Of a DNA stretch of 52,054 nt, positions 34,909-43,217 are shown piece after piece. The position numbers were made by a program, and so were the translations under genes. A model generated the notes under the pieces. The model saw nothing but the letters and a program-made list of their open reading frames with translations, did not search any database and was not told where the DNA came from. Position 1 is the first letter of the stretch; each line of letters begins with the position of its first letter. This DNA comes from an uncultured Verrucomicrobia subdivision 3 bacterium (GTDB taxonomy: Bacteria > Verrucomicrobiota > Verrucomicrobiae > Limisphaerales > UBA11358): contig CAIXPZ010000286.1 in the NCBI GenBank assembly GCA_903921455.1, positions 1 through 52,054 on the forward strand, read 5' to 3'.

Positions 34909-35871
34909 TTATGGTGACACCGGCGGCACCGCGGCGTTTTCGGCCATTTGCGCGAGCAGCCGGTTGTTCAAGTCCTCGGCGGCATTGTAGCCGGACTTGC
35001 GCAGCTTGGTCTGGAACGCCGCGACCTCGATGAGCCGCGCGATGTCGCGACCCGGCCGCACCGGAATCGTCACATGCGGAATGTCCACCTCCAGCACCTT
35101 GACGAATTCCTGCTCCATGCCCAGCCGGTCCACGTCCGCCACGTCATTCCACGTTTTGAGCGTGACGATCAGGTCCAGGCTCTTGTCCTTGCGGATGGCT
35201 TTCACCCCGAACATCTGCGCGACATTGATGATGCCGATGCCCCGCACTTCCATGTGATCGCGCGTCAGTTCCGAGCTGGTGCAGCGCACTTCCCGACCGT
35301 CCACCAGCACTGCCTTGACGATATCGTCCGCCACCAGGCTGTAGCCGCGCTCGATCAGCGCCAGCACCGCCTCGCTCTTGCCGATGCCGCTTTCGCCGCG
35401 GATGATCACCCCCACGCCGAGGATGTCCACCATGCAGCCCATTTCCGAACTGCGCGGGGCAAACATCATTTCCAGCTCCAGCGTCGCCTTGTTGATGAAC
35501 TTCATCGTCACCAGCGGCGTCTGAAAGATCGGCACGGCGGCCTCGGCGGCGGCCGCGAGAAATTCCTTGTCCGGCTTGAGCGCGCGGCTGAAAACCACGC
35601 ACGGGATTTTGTAGGCAAACAAATAAGCGTAGCGCGCCACGCGCTCCTCCTGCCGCAGCGAGCGCAAATAAAAAACTTCCGCATGCCCCATCACCTGCAT
35701 GCGCTTGTAGGCGAAGTAGCGCGTGAAGCCGCTCAAGGCCAGACCGGGCCGGTTGACCGTCGGTTCGCGGATGATGCGCCCCAGCTCGGCCTCGCCGGCA
35801 ATGAGCTTCATCTCCAGCGCCTCGCCGTGTTCCTGGTGAAACTGTCCGACTGTGACTGGCTGGCGTTCCAT
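34909..35871 (-). CDS. hprK: HPr kinase/phosphorylase
   Basis: A 320-residue bifunctional enzyme that phosphorylates and dephosphorylates the regulatory serine of HPr. The P-loop GESGIGKS (159-166) follows 'SEMGCMVDILGVGVIIR'. 'GYSLVADDIVKAV' and the HprK signature 'ELTRDHMEVRGIGIINVAQMFG' less its edges follow at about 200-222. The N-terminal Mur-like domain (about 10-130) is complete. It sits 4 bp after lptB and before the HPr gene, in a cluster that recalls the proteobacterial lpt-rpoN-ptsN region. Confidence 0.95.
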   Translation of the reverse strand: MERQPVTVGQFHQEHGEALEMKLIAGEAELGRIIREPTVNRPGLALSGFTRYFAYKRMQVMGHAEVFYLRSLRQEERVARYAYLFAYKIPCVVFSRALKPDKEFLAAAAEAAVPIFQTPLVTMKFINKATLELEMMFAPRSSEMGCMVDILGVGVIIRGESGIGKSEAVLALIERGYSLVADDIVKAVLVDGREVRCTSSELTRDHMEVRGIGIINVAQMFGVKAIRKDKSLDLIVTLKTWNDVADVDRLGMEQEFVKVLEVDIPHVTIPVRPGRDIARLIEVAAFQTKLRKSGYNAAEDLNNRLLAQMAENAAVPPVSP

Positions 35872-35875
35872 AAAT

Positions 35876-36619
35876 TCAAAGGTTAAATTCCGGTCCGAGA
35901 TAAATTTCGCGCGCCTTCGGGTCGTTCGCCAGGAATTCCGCCGACCCTTCCACCAGCACCTGGCCTTTGTGGATGATGTATCCCCGATCGATCAACTTCA
36001 GCGTCTCGCGCACGTTGTGGTCGGTGATGAGGATGCCCAGGCCGCGCTCCTTCAAGCGGCGCACAATTTTCTGCACCTCGTAGACCGCGATCGGGTCAAT
36101 GCCGCTGAACGGCTCGTCCAGCAGGAGCAACTGCGGACTGGTCACCAGGGCGCGCGTGATTTCCAGCCGGCGCTTTTCCCCGCCGCTCAGCTGATACGCC
36201 ATGCTCTTGCGGATCGGCGTCAGGTCCAGCTCCTCCAGCAGATATTTCAGCCGCACCTCGCGTTCGTCGCGCGACAATTTGCACGTCTCCAGGATCGCGA
36301 GAATATTTTCCTCCACCGAGAGCTTGCGGAACACCGACGGCTCCTGCGTCAAATACCCGATGCCCAGCCGGGCGCGTTGGTGCATCGGCAGCCCGGTGAT
36401 TTCCTGCCCCAGAAAACTGACGCTGCCCTCGTCCGGCTTCACCACGCCGACCACCATGTTGAACGTCGTCGTCTTGCCGGCGCCGTTGGGTCCGAGCAGC
36501 CCGACGATTTCGCCCGCTTTCACGTCCACCGAAACGCCGTTGACGACGCGGCGACCGCGATATTCCTTCGCCAGTTTTTCGGTGGCCAATAGCGCGCTGT
36601 TGGAGGATGCCGTTTGCAT
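35876..36619 (-). CDS. lptB: LPS export ABC transporter ATPase
   Basis: A 247-residue ABC ATPase that powers lipopolysaccharide extraction from the inner membrane. Walker A 'GLLGPNGAGKTTTFNMVVG', Q-loop region 'YLTQEPSVFRKLSVEENIL', ABC signature 'YQLSGGEKRRLEITRAL', Walker B 'LLLLDEPFSGIDPIAV' and H-loop 'ITDHNVRET' are all present; the 'GIDPIAV' and 'TQEPSVFRKL' blocks are characteristic of LptB. Its start shares one base with the lptA stop. The permeases LptF and LptG are not in the window. Confidence 0.96.
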   Translation of the reverse strand: MQTASSNSALLATEKLAKEYRGRRVVNGVSVDVKAGEIVGLLGPNGAGKTTTFNMVVGVVKPDEGSVSFLGQEITGLPMHQRARLGIGYLTQEPSVFRKLSVEENILAILETCKLSRDEREVRLKYLLEELDLTPIRKSMAYQLSGGEKRRLEITRALVTSPQLLLLDEPFSGIDPIAVYEVQKIVRRLKERGLGILITDHNVRETLKLIDRGYIIHKGQVLVEGSAEFLANDPKAREIYLGPEFNL

Positions 36620-37176
36620 TAAAATAGTTTCCGCGCCGGCCCGTTGGTGCCGGTATTATTATTCAATCCTTCGGTGGAATTCATGCGCACCCCGATGAAT
36701 GAAAATCGGTTCTTGATCCGATCCCAAATCATTGGCTCACTCTCAATCGTGCTCGTCGCCGTCACCACCTTTGGGCTGCCGGTGAAGGTCACCAGCTCAT
36801 TCGTCACCAAACCTTCGACCTTGTAGTCATACACCGCCCGCGCCGAGGTGACGTGATATTTCTCGCCTTTTTCGTCCGTGAAATCCACCACCACGTTCGT
36901 GTCCGCCAGCACATGGCTCAAATGCACACCGTTGGTCGGCAGGTTCACCACCATCCAGTCGCAGGTCAGCCGCACCTGCGGATCCACCACCACCACATGA
37001 CCGCGATACGTCGCCAGATGCGCGTTCAAGTCAAAGTCGGCCGAATCCGAGGTGATCTCCGTGGGCGCCTTCACCTTGGCCGCCGGGGCGTTCGTGGACA
37101 GATTTGGCGGCACATTCGTCTGCGCCATCGCCAGACTGCCAAAGCCCACCAGCCAAAGAAGAATAAGTTTGTTCAT
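36619..37176 (-). CDS. lptA: periplasmic LPS transport protein LptA-like (OstA domain)
   Basis: A 185-residue secreted protein (signal 1-18, AMA cleavage) with an OstA/LptA-type beta-jelly-roll: 'EITSDSADFDLNAHLATYRG', 'VRLTCDWMVVNLPTNG', 'ARAVYDYKVEGLVTNELVTFTG' less its edges, 'PMIWDRIKNRFSFIGVRM'. It would bridge LPS across the periplasm. The gene overlaps lptC by four bases and lptB by one. The assignment rests on domain style plus position. Confidence 0.85.
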   Translation of the reverse strand: MNKLILLWLVGFGSLAMAQTNVPPNLSTNAPAAKVKAPTEITSDSADFDLNAHLATYRGHVVVVDPQVRLTCDWMVVNLPTNGVHLSHVLADTNVVVDFTDEKGEKYHVTSARAVYDYKVEGLVTNELVTFTGSPKVVTATSTIESEPMIWDRIKNRFSFIGVRMNSTEGLNNNTGTNGPARKLF

Positions 37177-37637
37177 GATCCTGTTGTCGTTACTCCCGGC
37201 ATGTCAATCAGCGTCCGCACCCGGTTGGAGATGGTGAGAAACGAGTCGTTTTGCCGCCACAAAAATCCCTCGCCCTCGACCCGGATTTTCCCGTCGCCCG
37301 ACTGAAATTCAATGTGGCCGGACGATTTGGCCACGCTGTCGCCAAACAACAAATAGTAGCATTGCGGGGCGCGCACCACCATTTCCGGCTTGCCATCCAC
37401 ATTGAAAGTTTCGACCCGCAATTGCCTCACGTCTTGCCAGCCGCCCGGCAGGGGCAGCGCCTCCGCGCCGGACAGCTTCATCTTGACCTGCTGCTCATGC
37501 GGCGAATCAAAATACGATTCCGAAGTAAAATCCTTCGCATGTCCCACCGGCGTTTGCTGGGCGTGGCCGCCCAGGCCCGCGCCGGCAAAAAATGCCGCGC
37601 CCAGCGCCAGATAAAATTTTGCCGCGTCAAAACTCAT
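37173..37637 (-). CDS. lptC: LptC-like LPS export protein
   Basis: A 154-residue protein with an N-terminal signal or membrane anchor (about 8-26) and a single small beta-jelly-roll-like domain: 'VRQLRVETFNVDGKPEMVVRAP', 'YLLFGDSVAKSSGHIEF', 'VEGEGFLWRQNDSFLTISN' in part. LptC proteins are poorly conserved; the call relies on its place between kdsC and lptA. The ATG at 37637 overlaps the kdsC stop (ATGA). It could also be counted as a second OstA-type protein. Confidence 0.65.
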   Translation of the reverse strand: MSFDAAKFYLALGAAFFAGAGLGGHAQQTPVGHAKDFTSESYFDSPHEQQVKMKLSGAEALPLPGGWQDVRQLRVETFNVDGKPEMVVRAPQCYYLLFGDSVAKSSGHIEFQSGDGKIRVEGEGFLWRQNDSFLTISNRVRTLIDMPGVTTTGS

Positions 37638-38176
37638 TCGGAATATTTTTGCTCGAACTGCGTCCATTTCCCCTGCGCCCGCAAAATCAACTCGATGGCC
37701 TCGCGCACCGCGCCGCGGCCGCCGGCCGCCGCCGTCGTGAAATGCGCTGCCGCTTTCGCCTCGGGCACCGCGTCACCCACCGCCACGGCTAAGCCCGCGC
37801 GCTTGAGCGGCCCCAGGTCGATGATATCATCTCCGACAAAGCAAACCTCGCTCCAGTTCAACTTTTCCTGCCGCAACAAAAGCTCGATCGCCGCCGTCTT
37901 GCTGATGTTGTCGCCCTGCTGCACCAGAAAATCGATCTTCAATTCGTCCGCCCGCAGCTTGGTCGCCAGCGAAGGTCGTGCGGAAACCCAGCCGACTTTC
38001 AGACCCGCGCGCCGCGCCAGCACCAGCCCCAGCCCGTCGCGGATGTTGAACCGCTTGAACTCGCGCTCGCCGCCGATGAAAATCGAGCCGTCCGTCAGCA
38101 CGCCGTCCACATCGCAGAGAAATAATTTTACGCGCTTCAGTTTCGCCTTGAGCGGGGATGAGATGGGCTTTGGCAT
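37634..38176 (-). CDS. kdsC: 3-deoxy-D-manno-octulosonate 8-phosphate phosphatase
   Basis: A 180-residue C0-type HAD phosphatase that releases Kdo from Kdo-8-phosphate. 'LFLCDVDGVLTDGSIFI' has nucleophile Asp22 and acid Asp24. 'FNIRDGLGLVLARRAGLKVGWVSAR' and 'CFVGDDIIDLGPLKRAGLAVAVGDA' are typical KdsC blocks. There is no cap domain, as expected. It starts directly after the kdsA stop (TGAATG), and its stop overlaps lptC. Confidence 0.93.
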   Translation of the reverse strand: MPKPISSPLKAKLKRVKLFLCDVDGVLTDGSIFIGGEREFKRFNIRDGLGLVLARRAGLKVGWVSARPSLATKLRADELKIDFLVQQGDNISKTAAIELLLRQEKLNWSEVCFVGDDIIDLGPLKRAGLAVAVGDAVPEAKAAAHFTTAAAGGRGAVREAIELILRAQGKWTQFEQKYSE

Positions 38177-38992
38177 TCAGCGAATGGCTTTGAAGATTTT
38201 CAGCAGCTGTCTCAGCGTCGCGTTCATTTCTGCGAGCGGAATCATATTCGGTCCGTCGCTCATGGCCGTGTCGGGTTTCGGATGCGTCTCGATGAACAGG
38301 CCGTTTGCGCCGACCGCCAGCGCCGCGCTCGCCAGGACCGGTGCAAACTCGCGCTGGCCGGTGGTCTTGTCACCGCCCCCGCCGGGCTGCTGCACGGAAT
38401 GCGTGGCGTCGAACACGACGGGGAAGCCCAACGACTTCATGATCGGAATCGAGCGCATGTCGGCCACCAAATTATTGTAGCCAAACGTGGTGCCGCGTTC
38501 GGTCAGGAGAATATGTTTGCCGCCCGCCAGCCGGGCCTTTTCGGCGACCCGGCCCATTTCCTGCGGCGACAGGAACTGGCCTTTCTTCAGATTCACAATT
38601 TTGCCGGTGGCGACGGCGGCTTCGATCAAATCCGTCTGGCGGCAGAGAAACGCCGGGATCTGCAAAACATCCACCACCTCACCCGCGAGTGTGGCCTGCT
38701 CCTCCGTGTGCACGTCCGTCAGCACCGGCACGCCGAATTCTTCGCGGATCGCGGCGAGCGTTTTCAATCCCGCTGCGATGCCCGGTCCGCGAAACGCCTT
38801 GCCGGACGTGCGGTTGGCCTTGTCGAAGCTGGCCTTGAAAACAAGGAAGATTCCGAGTTGCTGGCACGTCTTGACGAGCGACGCGGCGACGGTGCGGCAG
38901 AGTTTTTCATTCTCGATCACGCACGGACCGGCGATGAGAAACAGCCGGTTGGGCGAATTGAGATTTTTCCAAATGGCGGCGGAATTGAGCAC
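38177..38992 (-). CDS. kdsA: 3-deoxy-8-phosphooctulonate synthase
   Basis: A 271-residue aldolase-type enzyme joining phosphoenolpyruvate and arabinose-5-phosphate into Kdo-8-phosphate. 'IAGPCVIENE', 'FKASFDKANRTSGKAFRGPG', 'DVLQIPAFLCRQTDLI', 'LLTERGTTFGYNNLVADMRS', 'VVFDATHSVQQPGG' and 'FIETHPKPDTAMSDGPNM' are all diagnostic. Start is GTG at 38992. It heads the kdsA-kdsC-lptC-lptA-lptB-hprK-HPr run. Confidence 0.97.
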   Translation of the reverse strand: MLNSAAIWKNLNSPNRLFLIAGPCVIENEKLCRTVAASLVKTCQQLGIFLVFKASFDKANRTSGKAFRGPGIAAGLKTLAAIREEFGVPVLTDVHTEEQATLAGEVVDVLQIPAFLCRQTDLIEAAVATGKIVNLKKGQFLSPQEMGRVAEKARLAGGKHILLTERGTTFGYNNLVADMRSIPIMKSLGFPVVFDATHSVQQPGGGGDKTTGQREFAPVLASAALAVGANGLFIETHPKPDTAMSDGPNMIPLAEMNATLRQLLKIFKAIR

Positions 38993-39027
38993 GCGCCAGT
39001 TTTAACCAGCGCCGCAAAACGTGCAAA

Positions 39028-40335
39028 TCAAATCACCGTCCCGTGCGGTATCACCGCGTCCTTCGGGATGATGACGATGCCATCGCGGACGAAGTAGCGC
39101 TCGTGGTCCACGTTCTCCGGCTTGCCGGCGGGCGAAATGGTCACGTTGTTGCCGATGCGCGCGTTCTTGTCGATGATGGCGTTCTCGATCTTGCAGTGGG
39201 CGCCGATGCCGACGCGCGGCAAACCTTCGCGTTCGTGGCGCTCGACGGATTCCGCCGATTCGTAGAAGTCGCTGCCCAGGATGACCATGCGGTTCAGTTC
39301 CGTGCCGTCGCCGATGATCGTGCGCAGGCCGACGATGCTGTTGCTGATGCGGGCGCGGTTGATGATGCAGCCGTCGGAAATCACGGCATGATCGATCTGC
39401 GCGCCGTTGATCTTGGAGCCGGGCAGATAGCGCGGACGGGAAAAGATCGGCGCGCTCATGTCGAAGAAATTGAAGCGTGGCAGCTCCGTCACCAGATCGA
39501 GGTTCGCCTCGAAGAAATTCCGGATCGTCCCGATGTCCTCCCAGTAGCCCTGGTAAACATAGGAGAAAACGCGGTGCGTGTTGATGGCGTGCGGGATGAT
39601 GTGCTTGCCGAAATCGGAGAGCGGATTGTCCAGCAGCTCGGTGATGACGTTGCGATTGAAAACGTAAATACCCATCGAGGCGAGGAACGATTCGCGGCCG
39701 CCGGGAATGGCGAGCTGCGCATTCATGTCCGGCGCAATCTTGAGCGAATCCAGCACGGCGGCGTCCTTTGGCTTCTCCACGAAGCGCGTGATGCGCTTCT
39801 CGCCGTCGATCTGCATGATGCCCAGCGCGCCCGCCTCGCTGCGCCCGACCGGCAGCGTGGCGATGGTGATGTCCGCGCCGGTCTCGCGGTGCTGTTCGAT
39901 GACTTCCTGAAAATCCATCCGATACAGCTGGTCGCCGCTCAGGATGAGCAGATAGTCGAAATCATGGTTCAAAAAGTGGACCAGGTTTTTCCGCACCGCG
40001 TCCGCCGTGCCTTCATACCACGACGTGTTGTTGAACGTCTGCTGCGCCGCGAGGATTTCCACGAAGCCGGCGGAGAACTGGTCGAATTTATACGTCCGGG
40101 AAATATGGCTGTGCAGCGACGTGGAATTGAACTGCGTCAAAATGTAGATGCGGCGGAAGCGCGAATTGATGCAGTTCGAGATCGGGATGTCCACGATGCG
40201 GTATTTGCCGGCGAGCGGCACAGCCGGCTTGGCGCGGTCTTTCGTGAGCGGGAAAAGTCGTGATCCCTGCCCGCCACCCATGATGACGCAGAGAACCTTG
40301 CTGATGTTGAGAGATTGGCGACCCGTTTGTGACAT
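39028..40335 (-). CDS. glgC: glucose-1-phosphate adenylyltransferase
   Basis: A 435-residue ADP-glucose pyrophosphorylase, committing step of glycogen synthesis. 'IMGGGQGSRLFPLTKDRAKPAVP' in part is the nucleotide and activator loop; 'WYEGTADAVRKN', 'ILSGDQLYRMDF', 'ITRFVEKPKD' and 'YWEDIGTIRNFFEANL' follow, and the C-terminal left-handed beta-helix ('IVGLRTIIGDGTELNRMVILG') is complete. The leader holds four tandem 18-bp repeats, the last of which supplies the ribosome-binding core AAAGG seven bases before ATG 40335. Confidence 0.96.
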   Translation of the reverse strand: MSQTGRQSLNISKVLCVIMGGGQGSRLFPLTKDRAKPAVPLAGKYRIVDIPISNCINSRFRRIYILTQFNSTSLHSHISRTYKFDQFSAGFVEILAAQQTFNNTSWYEGTADAVRKNLVHFLNHDFDYLLILSGDQLYRMDFQEVIEQHRETGADITIATLPVGRSEAGALGIMQIDGEKRITRFVEKPKDAAVLDSLKIAPDMNAQLAIPGGRESFLASMGIYVFNRNVITELLDNPLSDFGKHIIPHAINTHRVFSYVYQGYWEDIGTIRNFFEANLDLVTELPRFNFFDMSAPIFSRPRYLPGSKINGAQIDHAVISDGCIINRARISNSIVGLRTIIGDGTELNRMVILGSDFYESAESVERHEREGLPRVGIGAHCKIENAIIDKNARIGNNVTISPAGKPENVDHERYFVRDGIVIIPKDAVIPHGTVI

Positions 40336-40337
40336 AA

Positions 40338-40409
40338 ATAAACCTTTGTTGAATTATAAACCTTTGTTGAATTATAAACCTTTGTTGAATTATAAACCTT
40401 TGTTGAATT
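40338..40409 (-). repeat. four tandem 18-bp repeats with Shine-Dalgarno core in the glgC leader
   Basis: Units at 40338-40355, 40356-40373, 40374-40391 and 40392-40409 are identical and read AATTCAACAAAGGTTTAT on the coding strand. Each holds AAAGG; the copy nearest the gene puts it seven bases before the glgC ATG, ideal for ribosome binding. Unit length is a multiple of three but the array is upstream of the start codon. There are no spacers, so it is not a CRISPR. Confidence 0.95.
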
Positions 40410-40484
40410 CGTAAAAATTTTAACGCCGATGACGACCGTGAAGCAAGCCGGAGATTTGTTTTTGCCAAACAATTATTGGCGAGG

Positions 40485-41783
40485 CTATTCCGGCACCACA
40501 AACGGCGCGAATTCCTCCACCAGATGCGGCGGGATGCGGACCTTGAAGCGCGCATTCTTCCCGCTGTAGCGGCTTTCCACCACCTGCCCGACGGCGTGGA
40601 TCCGCGCAATGACGGCGGCCTTTTCCTGCGGCACGCGCAGGTCCAGATATTCGCGGATGGGCCGGAGCTGCGTGCCCAGTTCCGCCAGCAGCGGCGCGAT
40701 GCCCTCGCCCGTTTTGGCGGAAATGGCCACGGAGTTCGGATACTTTTCACGCATCCGCGGCGGGATGCCGCCGGCGATTTGGTCAATCTTGTTGAATACC
40801 ATCAGCACCGGCTTTTCCGCCGCGCCGATCTCCATCAGCACCGTGTTCACCGCGTCAATCTGCTCCTCGGCCTGCGGATGGCTGATGTCCACGACGTGCA
40901 GCAGCAGGTCCGCCTGCACCACTTCTTCCAGCGTGGCCTTGAACGCCTCGACCAGCCCGTGCGGCAGCTTTTTAATGAAGCCCACGGTATCGGTGAGCAG
41001 GACGTTTTGTTTGGTCGGCAATTTCAAGCGCCGCGTCGTCGGGTCCAGCGTGGCGAACAATTTGTCCTCCGCCAGCACCGTCGCGCCGGTGAGCTTGTTG
41101 AGCAGCGTGGATTTGCCGGCGTTCGTGTAGCCGACGATGGATGCGAGCGGCCAGTGGCTGCGCTGGCGGCCGGCCCGTTGCGTCTCGCGCTGGCGGCGGA
41201 CGTTGTCGAGTTCGCTGGCAATCTTTTCGATGCGCTCGGAGATTTTCCGGCGGTCGGCCTCGAGCTGGGATTCGCCTTCGCCGCCGATGGAGCCGGTGGA
41301 ACCGCGCTGGCGCGACAAGTGCGACCAGAACCGCGTCAGCCGCGGCAGCAGATACTTGAGCTGCGCGTGTTCGATCTGCAATTTGCCTTCGCGCGTGCGG
41401 GCGCGCTGGCCGAAGATTTCCAGGATCAGCGCGGTGCGATCCATGATTTTGACGCCGAAGATTTTTTCCAGGTTGCGCGTCTGGGCGGGCGACAGCTCAT
41501 CATCGAAGATGACCGTGTCCACGTCGCTTTCCTTGCAAAGCCCGGCAAACTCCTCCGCCTTGCCCGGGCCGATGTAGGTGGCCGCTACCGGGACGGCGAT
41601 TTTCTGCACGCCTTCGCCGACGATTTGGGTGCCCGCCGTCTCGGCCAGCTCTTCCAGTTCGTCCAGGGATTCGCGGACGTCGGCGGCGGTGCGGGATTTA
41701 AGCTCCACGCCGATGAGGAAGACGCGGATGGAGCGGGCGTTGCGGGTTTGGTGAACGAGTGCTTTCAAGGTTTCGTGGCGCAA
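40485..41783 (-). CDS. hflX: ribosome-associated GTPase HflX
   Basis: A 432-residue GTPase that splits stalled ribosomes under stress. The N-terminal HflX domain has 'TYIGPGKAEEFA' (69-80), 'FDDELSPAQTRNLEK' and 'GEGESQLEADRR' less its edges; the G domain has G1 'GYTNAGKSTLLN' (218-229), 'LTDTVGFIKKLPHGLVEAF' with G3 DTVG, and 'VFNKID' as G4. The best start seems to be TTG at 41783 (RHETLKAL); no ATG is available near the N-terminus. It lies after an intergenic stretch upstream of glgC in the same direction. Confidence 0.94.
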   Translation of the reverse strand: MRHETLKALVHQTRNARSIRVFLIGVELKSRTAADVRESLDELEELAETAGTQIVGEGVQKIAVPVAATYIGPGKAEEFAGLCKESDVDTVIFDDELSPAQTRNLEKIFGVKIMDRTALILEIFGQRARTREGKLQIEHAQLKYLLPRLTRFWSHLSRQRGSTGSIGGEGESQLEADRRKISERIEKIASELDNVRRQRETQRAGRQRSHWPLASIVGYTNAGKSTLLNKLTGATVLAEDKLFATLDPTTRRLKLPTKQNVLLTDTVGFIKKLPHGLVEAFKATLEEVVQADLLLHVVDISHPQAEEQIDAVNTVLMEIGAAEKPVLMVFNKIDQIAGGIPPRMREKYPNSVAISAKTGEGIAPLLAELGTQLRPIREYLDLRVPQEKAAVIARIHAVGQVVESRYSGKNARFKVRIPPHLVEEFAPFVVPE

Positions 41784-41833
41784 AGCCTAGCAGAAACGGC
41801 CCCGGGCGAAAGCGCGGACTGAAAAGGTTAATT

Positions 41834-41860
41834 TTCATTTCCGTTTTGGCCTGAAATGAA
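41834..41860 (+). promoter_or_regulatory. inverted repeat upstream of the porin operon
   Basis: TTCATTTC (41834-41841) and GAAATGAA (41853-41860) form a perfect 8-bp palindrome with an 11-base spacer, 23 bp before the porin ATG. The dimensions suit an operator for a dimeric regulator. No regulator gene with a DNA-binding domain is in the operon, so its partner is unknown. Confidence 0.35.
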
Positions 41861-41883
41861 GTAAGAGTTTCCCCGACGCCGCG

Positions 41884-43209
41884 ATGCGAAACCCTTTTGC
41901 CTATCAGCCTTACCACCCGCCAGCCCCGCGGCGCTGGAGCCGGCGTTTTATTTTCGCGATTTGTTCCCTGGCCGCCGCCCTGCCCCTGCTGGCGGACAAC
42001 CCCAATTTGACCGAGGAAGTCCGCCTGTTGCGCGAGCAGAATGCGCTGCTGCAAAAGCAAGTGACGCAGCAGGGCGAACAGATCAACTCGCTGTCGCAAC
42101 AGTTTCGCGAGCTGCAGTCGGCGCCATCCAACGCCGGCGGCAATGACCGGCCGGTGCCGGCCAGCCGGCTCAATCTGGACCAGCTGAAAATCGGCGGCGA
42201 AGGCGGGGCGGGCTACTCGCTCACGCAGCCGGAAGGCTTCGCGCCGAACGGAAAGTTTCAATTGGATGATGCGCGGCTCTTCCTGGAAGCGCCGGTCTGG
42301 GACGACGTCTTTTTTTTCGGCGAAGTGGTGCTGGCCTATCCCGGTCAGCAGGATAACGGCATCGAATTGGGCGAACTTTACGTCGAATTCGAGAATATTT
42401 CCAAATTATGGCGGCAGGACGACCAGTTGAACGCCCGACTGGGCCAGATGTATATCCCGTTCGGCGAGGAATACCTGACCCGCAACGCGATTGACAATCC
42501 GCTCATCTCGGAATCGCTGCTGGATTTCTGGGGCTTGAACCCGGGCGTGGCGCTTTACGGGAACCTGGGCAAATTCTCCTACGTGACCGCCGTGCAGAAC
42601 GGCGCGGACGGCGGCAACGGCGCCGGCGGCGACAAATCCGTGGCCGGTCGCATCGGCTTCGACCCGAATGAGCACTGGCATTTCAGCGTGAGCGGCATGC
42701 GTACTGGCGACCTGGATGCCAGCCAGCTTTCGGCCATGTGGTTCGCCAACGGGTTCTTCCGGTCCATCGGCTCGGCCGGCACGACCCTGTTTCATGTCGA
42801 AGCGGCGGAAGCCGACGCCACCGCGCGTTGGAAAAGCGGCCACGTCAGCGCGTTCGGCGGCTGGGCCGGCTACCATGACAACGACCCCAGCGGCAGCAAC
42901 ACGCGCAACATTTATTATTACTCGGCGGAAGTGCTGCAGAACCTGCCGAAAAAATTCTACGCGGTGACGCGCTTCAGCCAGGCCCTCTGCCACGATGGCA
43001 TCCCGATGGTCGGCTACGGAGATTTTGGCGACTATTTCTTTGGGTCGCTGACGGACAACCTGTGGCGGTTGAGCCTCGGTCTCGGCTACCGGTTCAGCGA
43101 CCGGCTGGTGCTGAAGGTGGAATATTCCTTTGAACAAGGACAGGAAGTCGGCGGCGACAAACGGAACCAGGAAAATTTCCTCGGCACGGAGGCGGCGTTC
43201 AAATTCTGA
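41884..43209 (+). CDS. outer-membrane porin with N-terminal coiled coil
   Basis: A 441-residue protein. A signal sequence (about 1-37) is followed by a coiled-coil stretch 'LTEEVRLLREQNALLQKQV' (about 42-80) and a beta-barrel similar to phosphate-selective porins O and P: 'FQLDDARLFLEAPVWDDVFFFGEV', 'LNARLGQMYIPFGEEYLTRN' in part, and many alternating aromatic strands to the terminal 'EAAFKF' with C-terminal Phe. It would form a channel, with the coiled coil perhaps contacting peptidoglycan or trimerising. It opens the operon with the cupredoxin-like, kinase and dehydrogenase genes (8, 3 and 15 bp spacing). The permeating solute is unknown. Confidence 0.82.
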   Translation: MRNPFAYQPYHPPAPRRWSRRFIFAICSLAAALPLLADNPNLTEEVRLLREQNALLQKQVTQQGEQINSLSQQFRELQSAPSNAGGNDRPVPASRLNLDQLKIGGEGGAGYSLTQPEGFAPNGKFQLDDARLFLEAPVWDDVFFFGEVVLAYPGQQDNGIELGELYVEFENISKLWRQDDQLNARLGQMYIPFGEEYLTRNAIDNPLISESLLDFWGLNPGVALYGNLGKFSYVTAVQNGADGGNGAGGDKSVAGRIGFDPNEHWHFSVSGMRTGDLDASQLSAMWFANGFFRSIGSAGTTLFHVEAAEADATARWKSGHVSAFGGWAGYHDNDPSGSNTRNIYYYSAEVLQNLPKKFYAVTRFSQALCHDGIPMVGYGDFGDYFFGSLTDNLWRLSLGLGYRFSDRLVLKVEYSFEQGQEVGGDKRNQENFLGTEAAFKF

Positions 43210-43217
43210 CGAGGCTG

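Noticed and set aside
40338..40409. CRISPR array
   Set aside because: Repeats are 18 bp and directly adjacent with no spacers; the same applies to the 21-bp repeats at 47618-47743. No cas genes are present.
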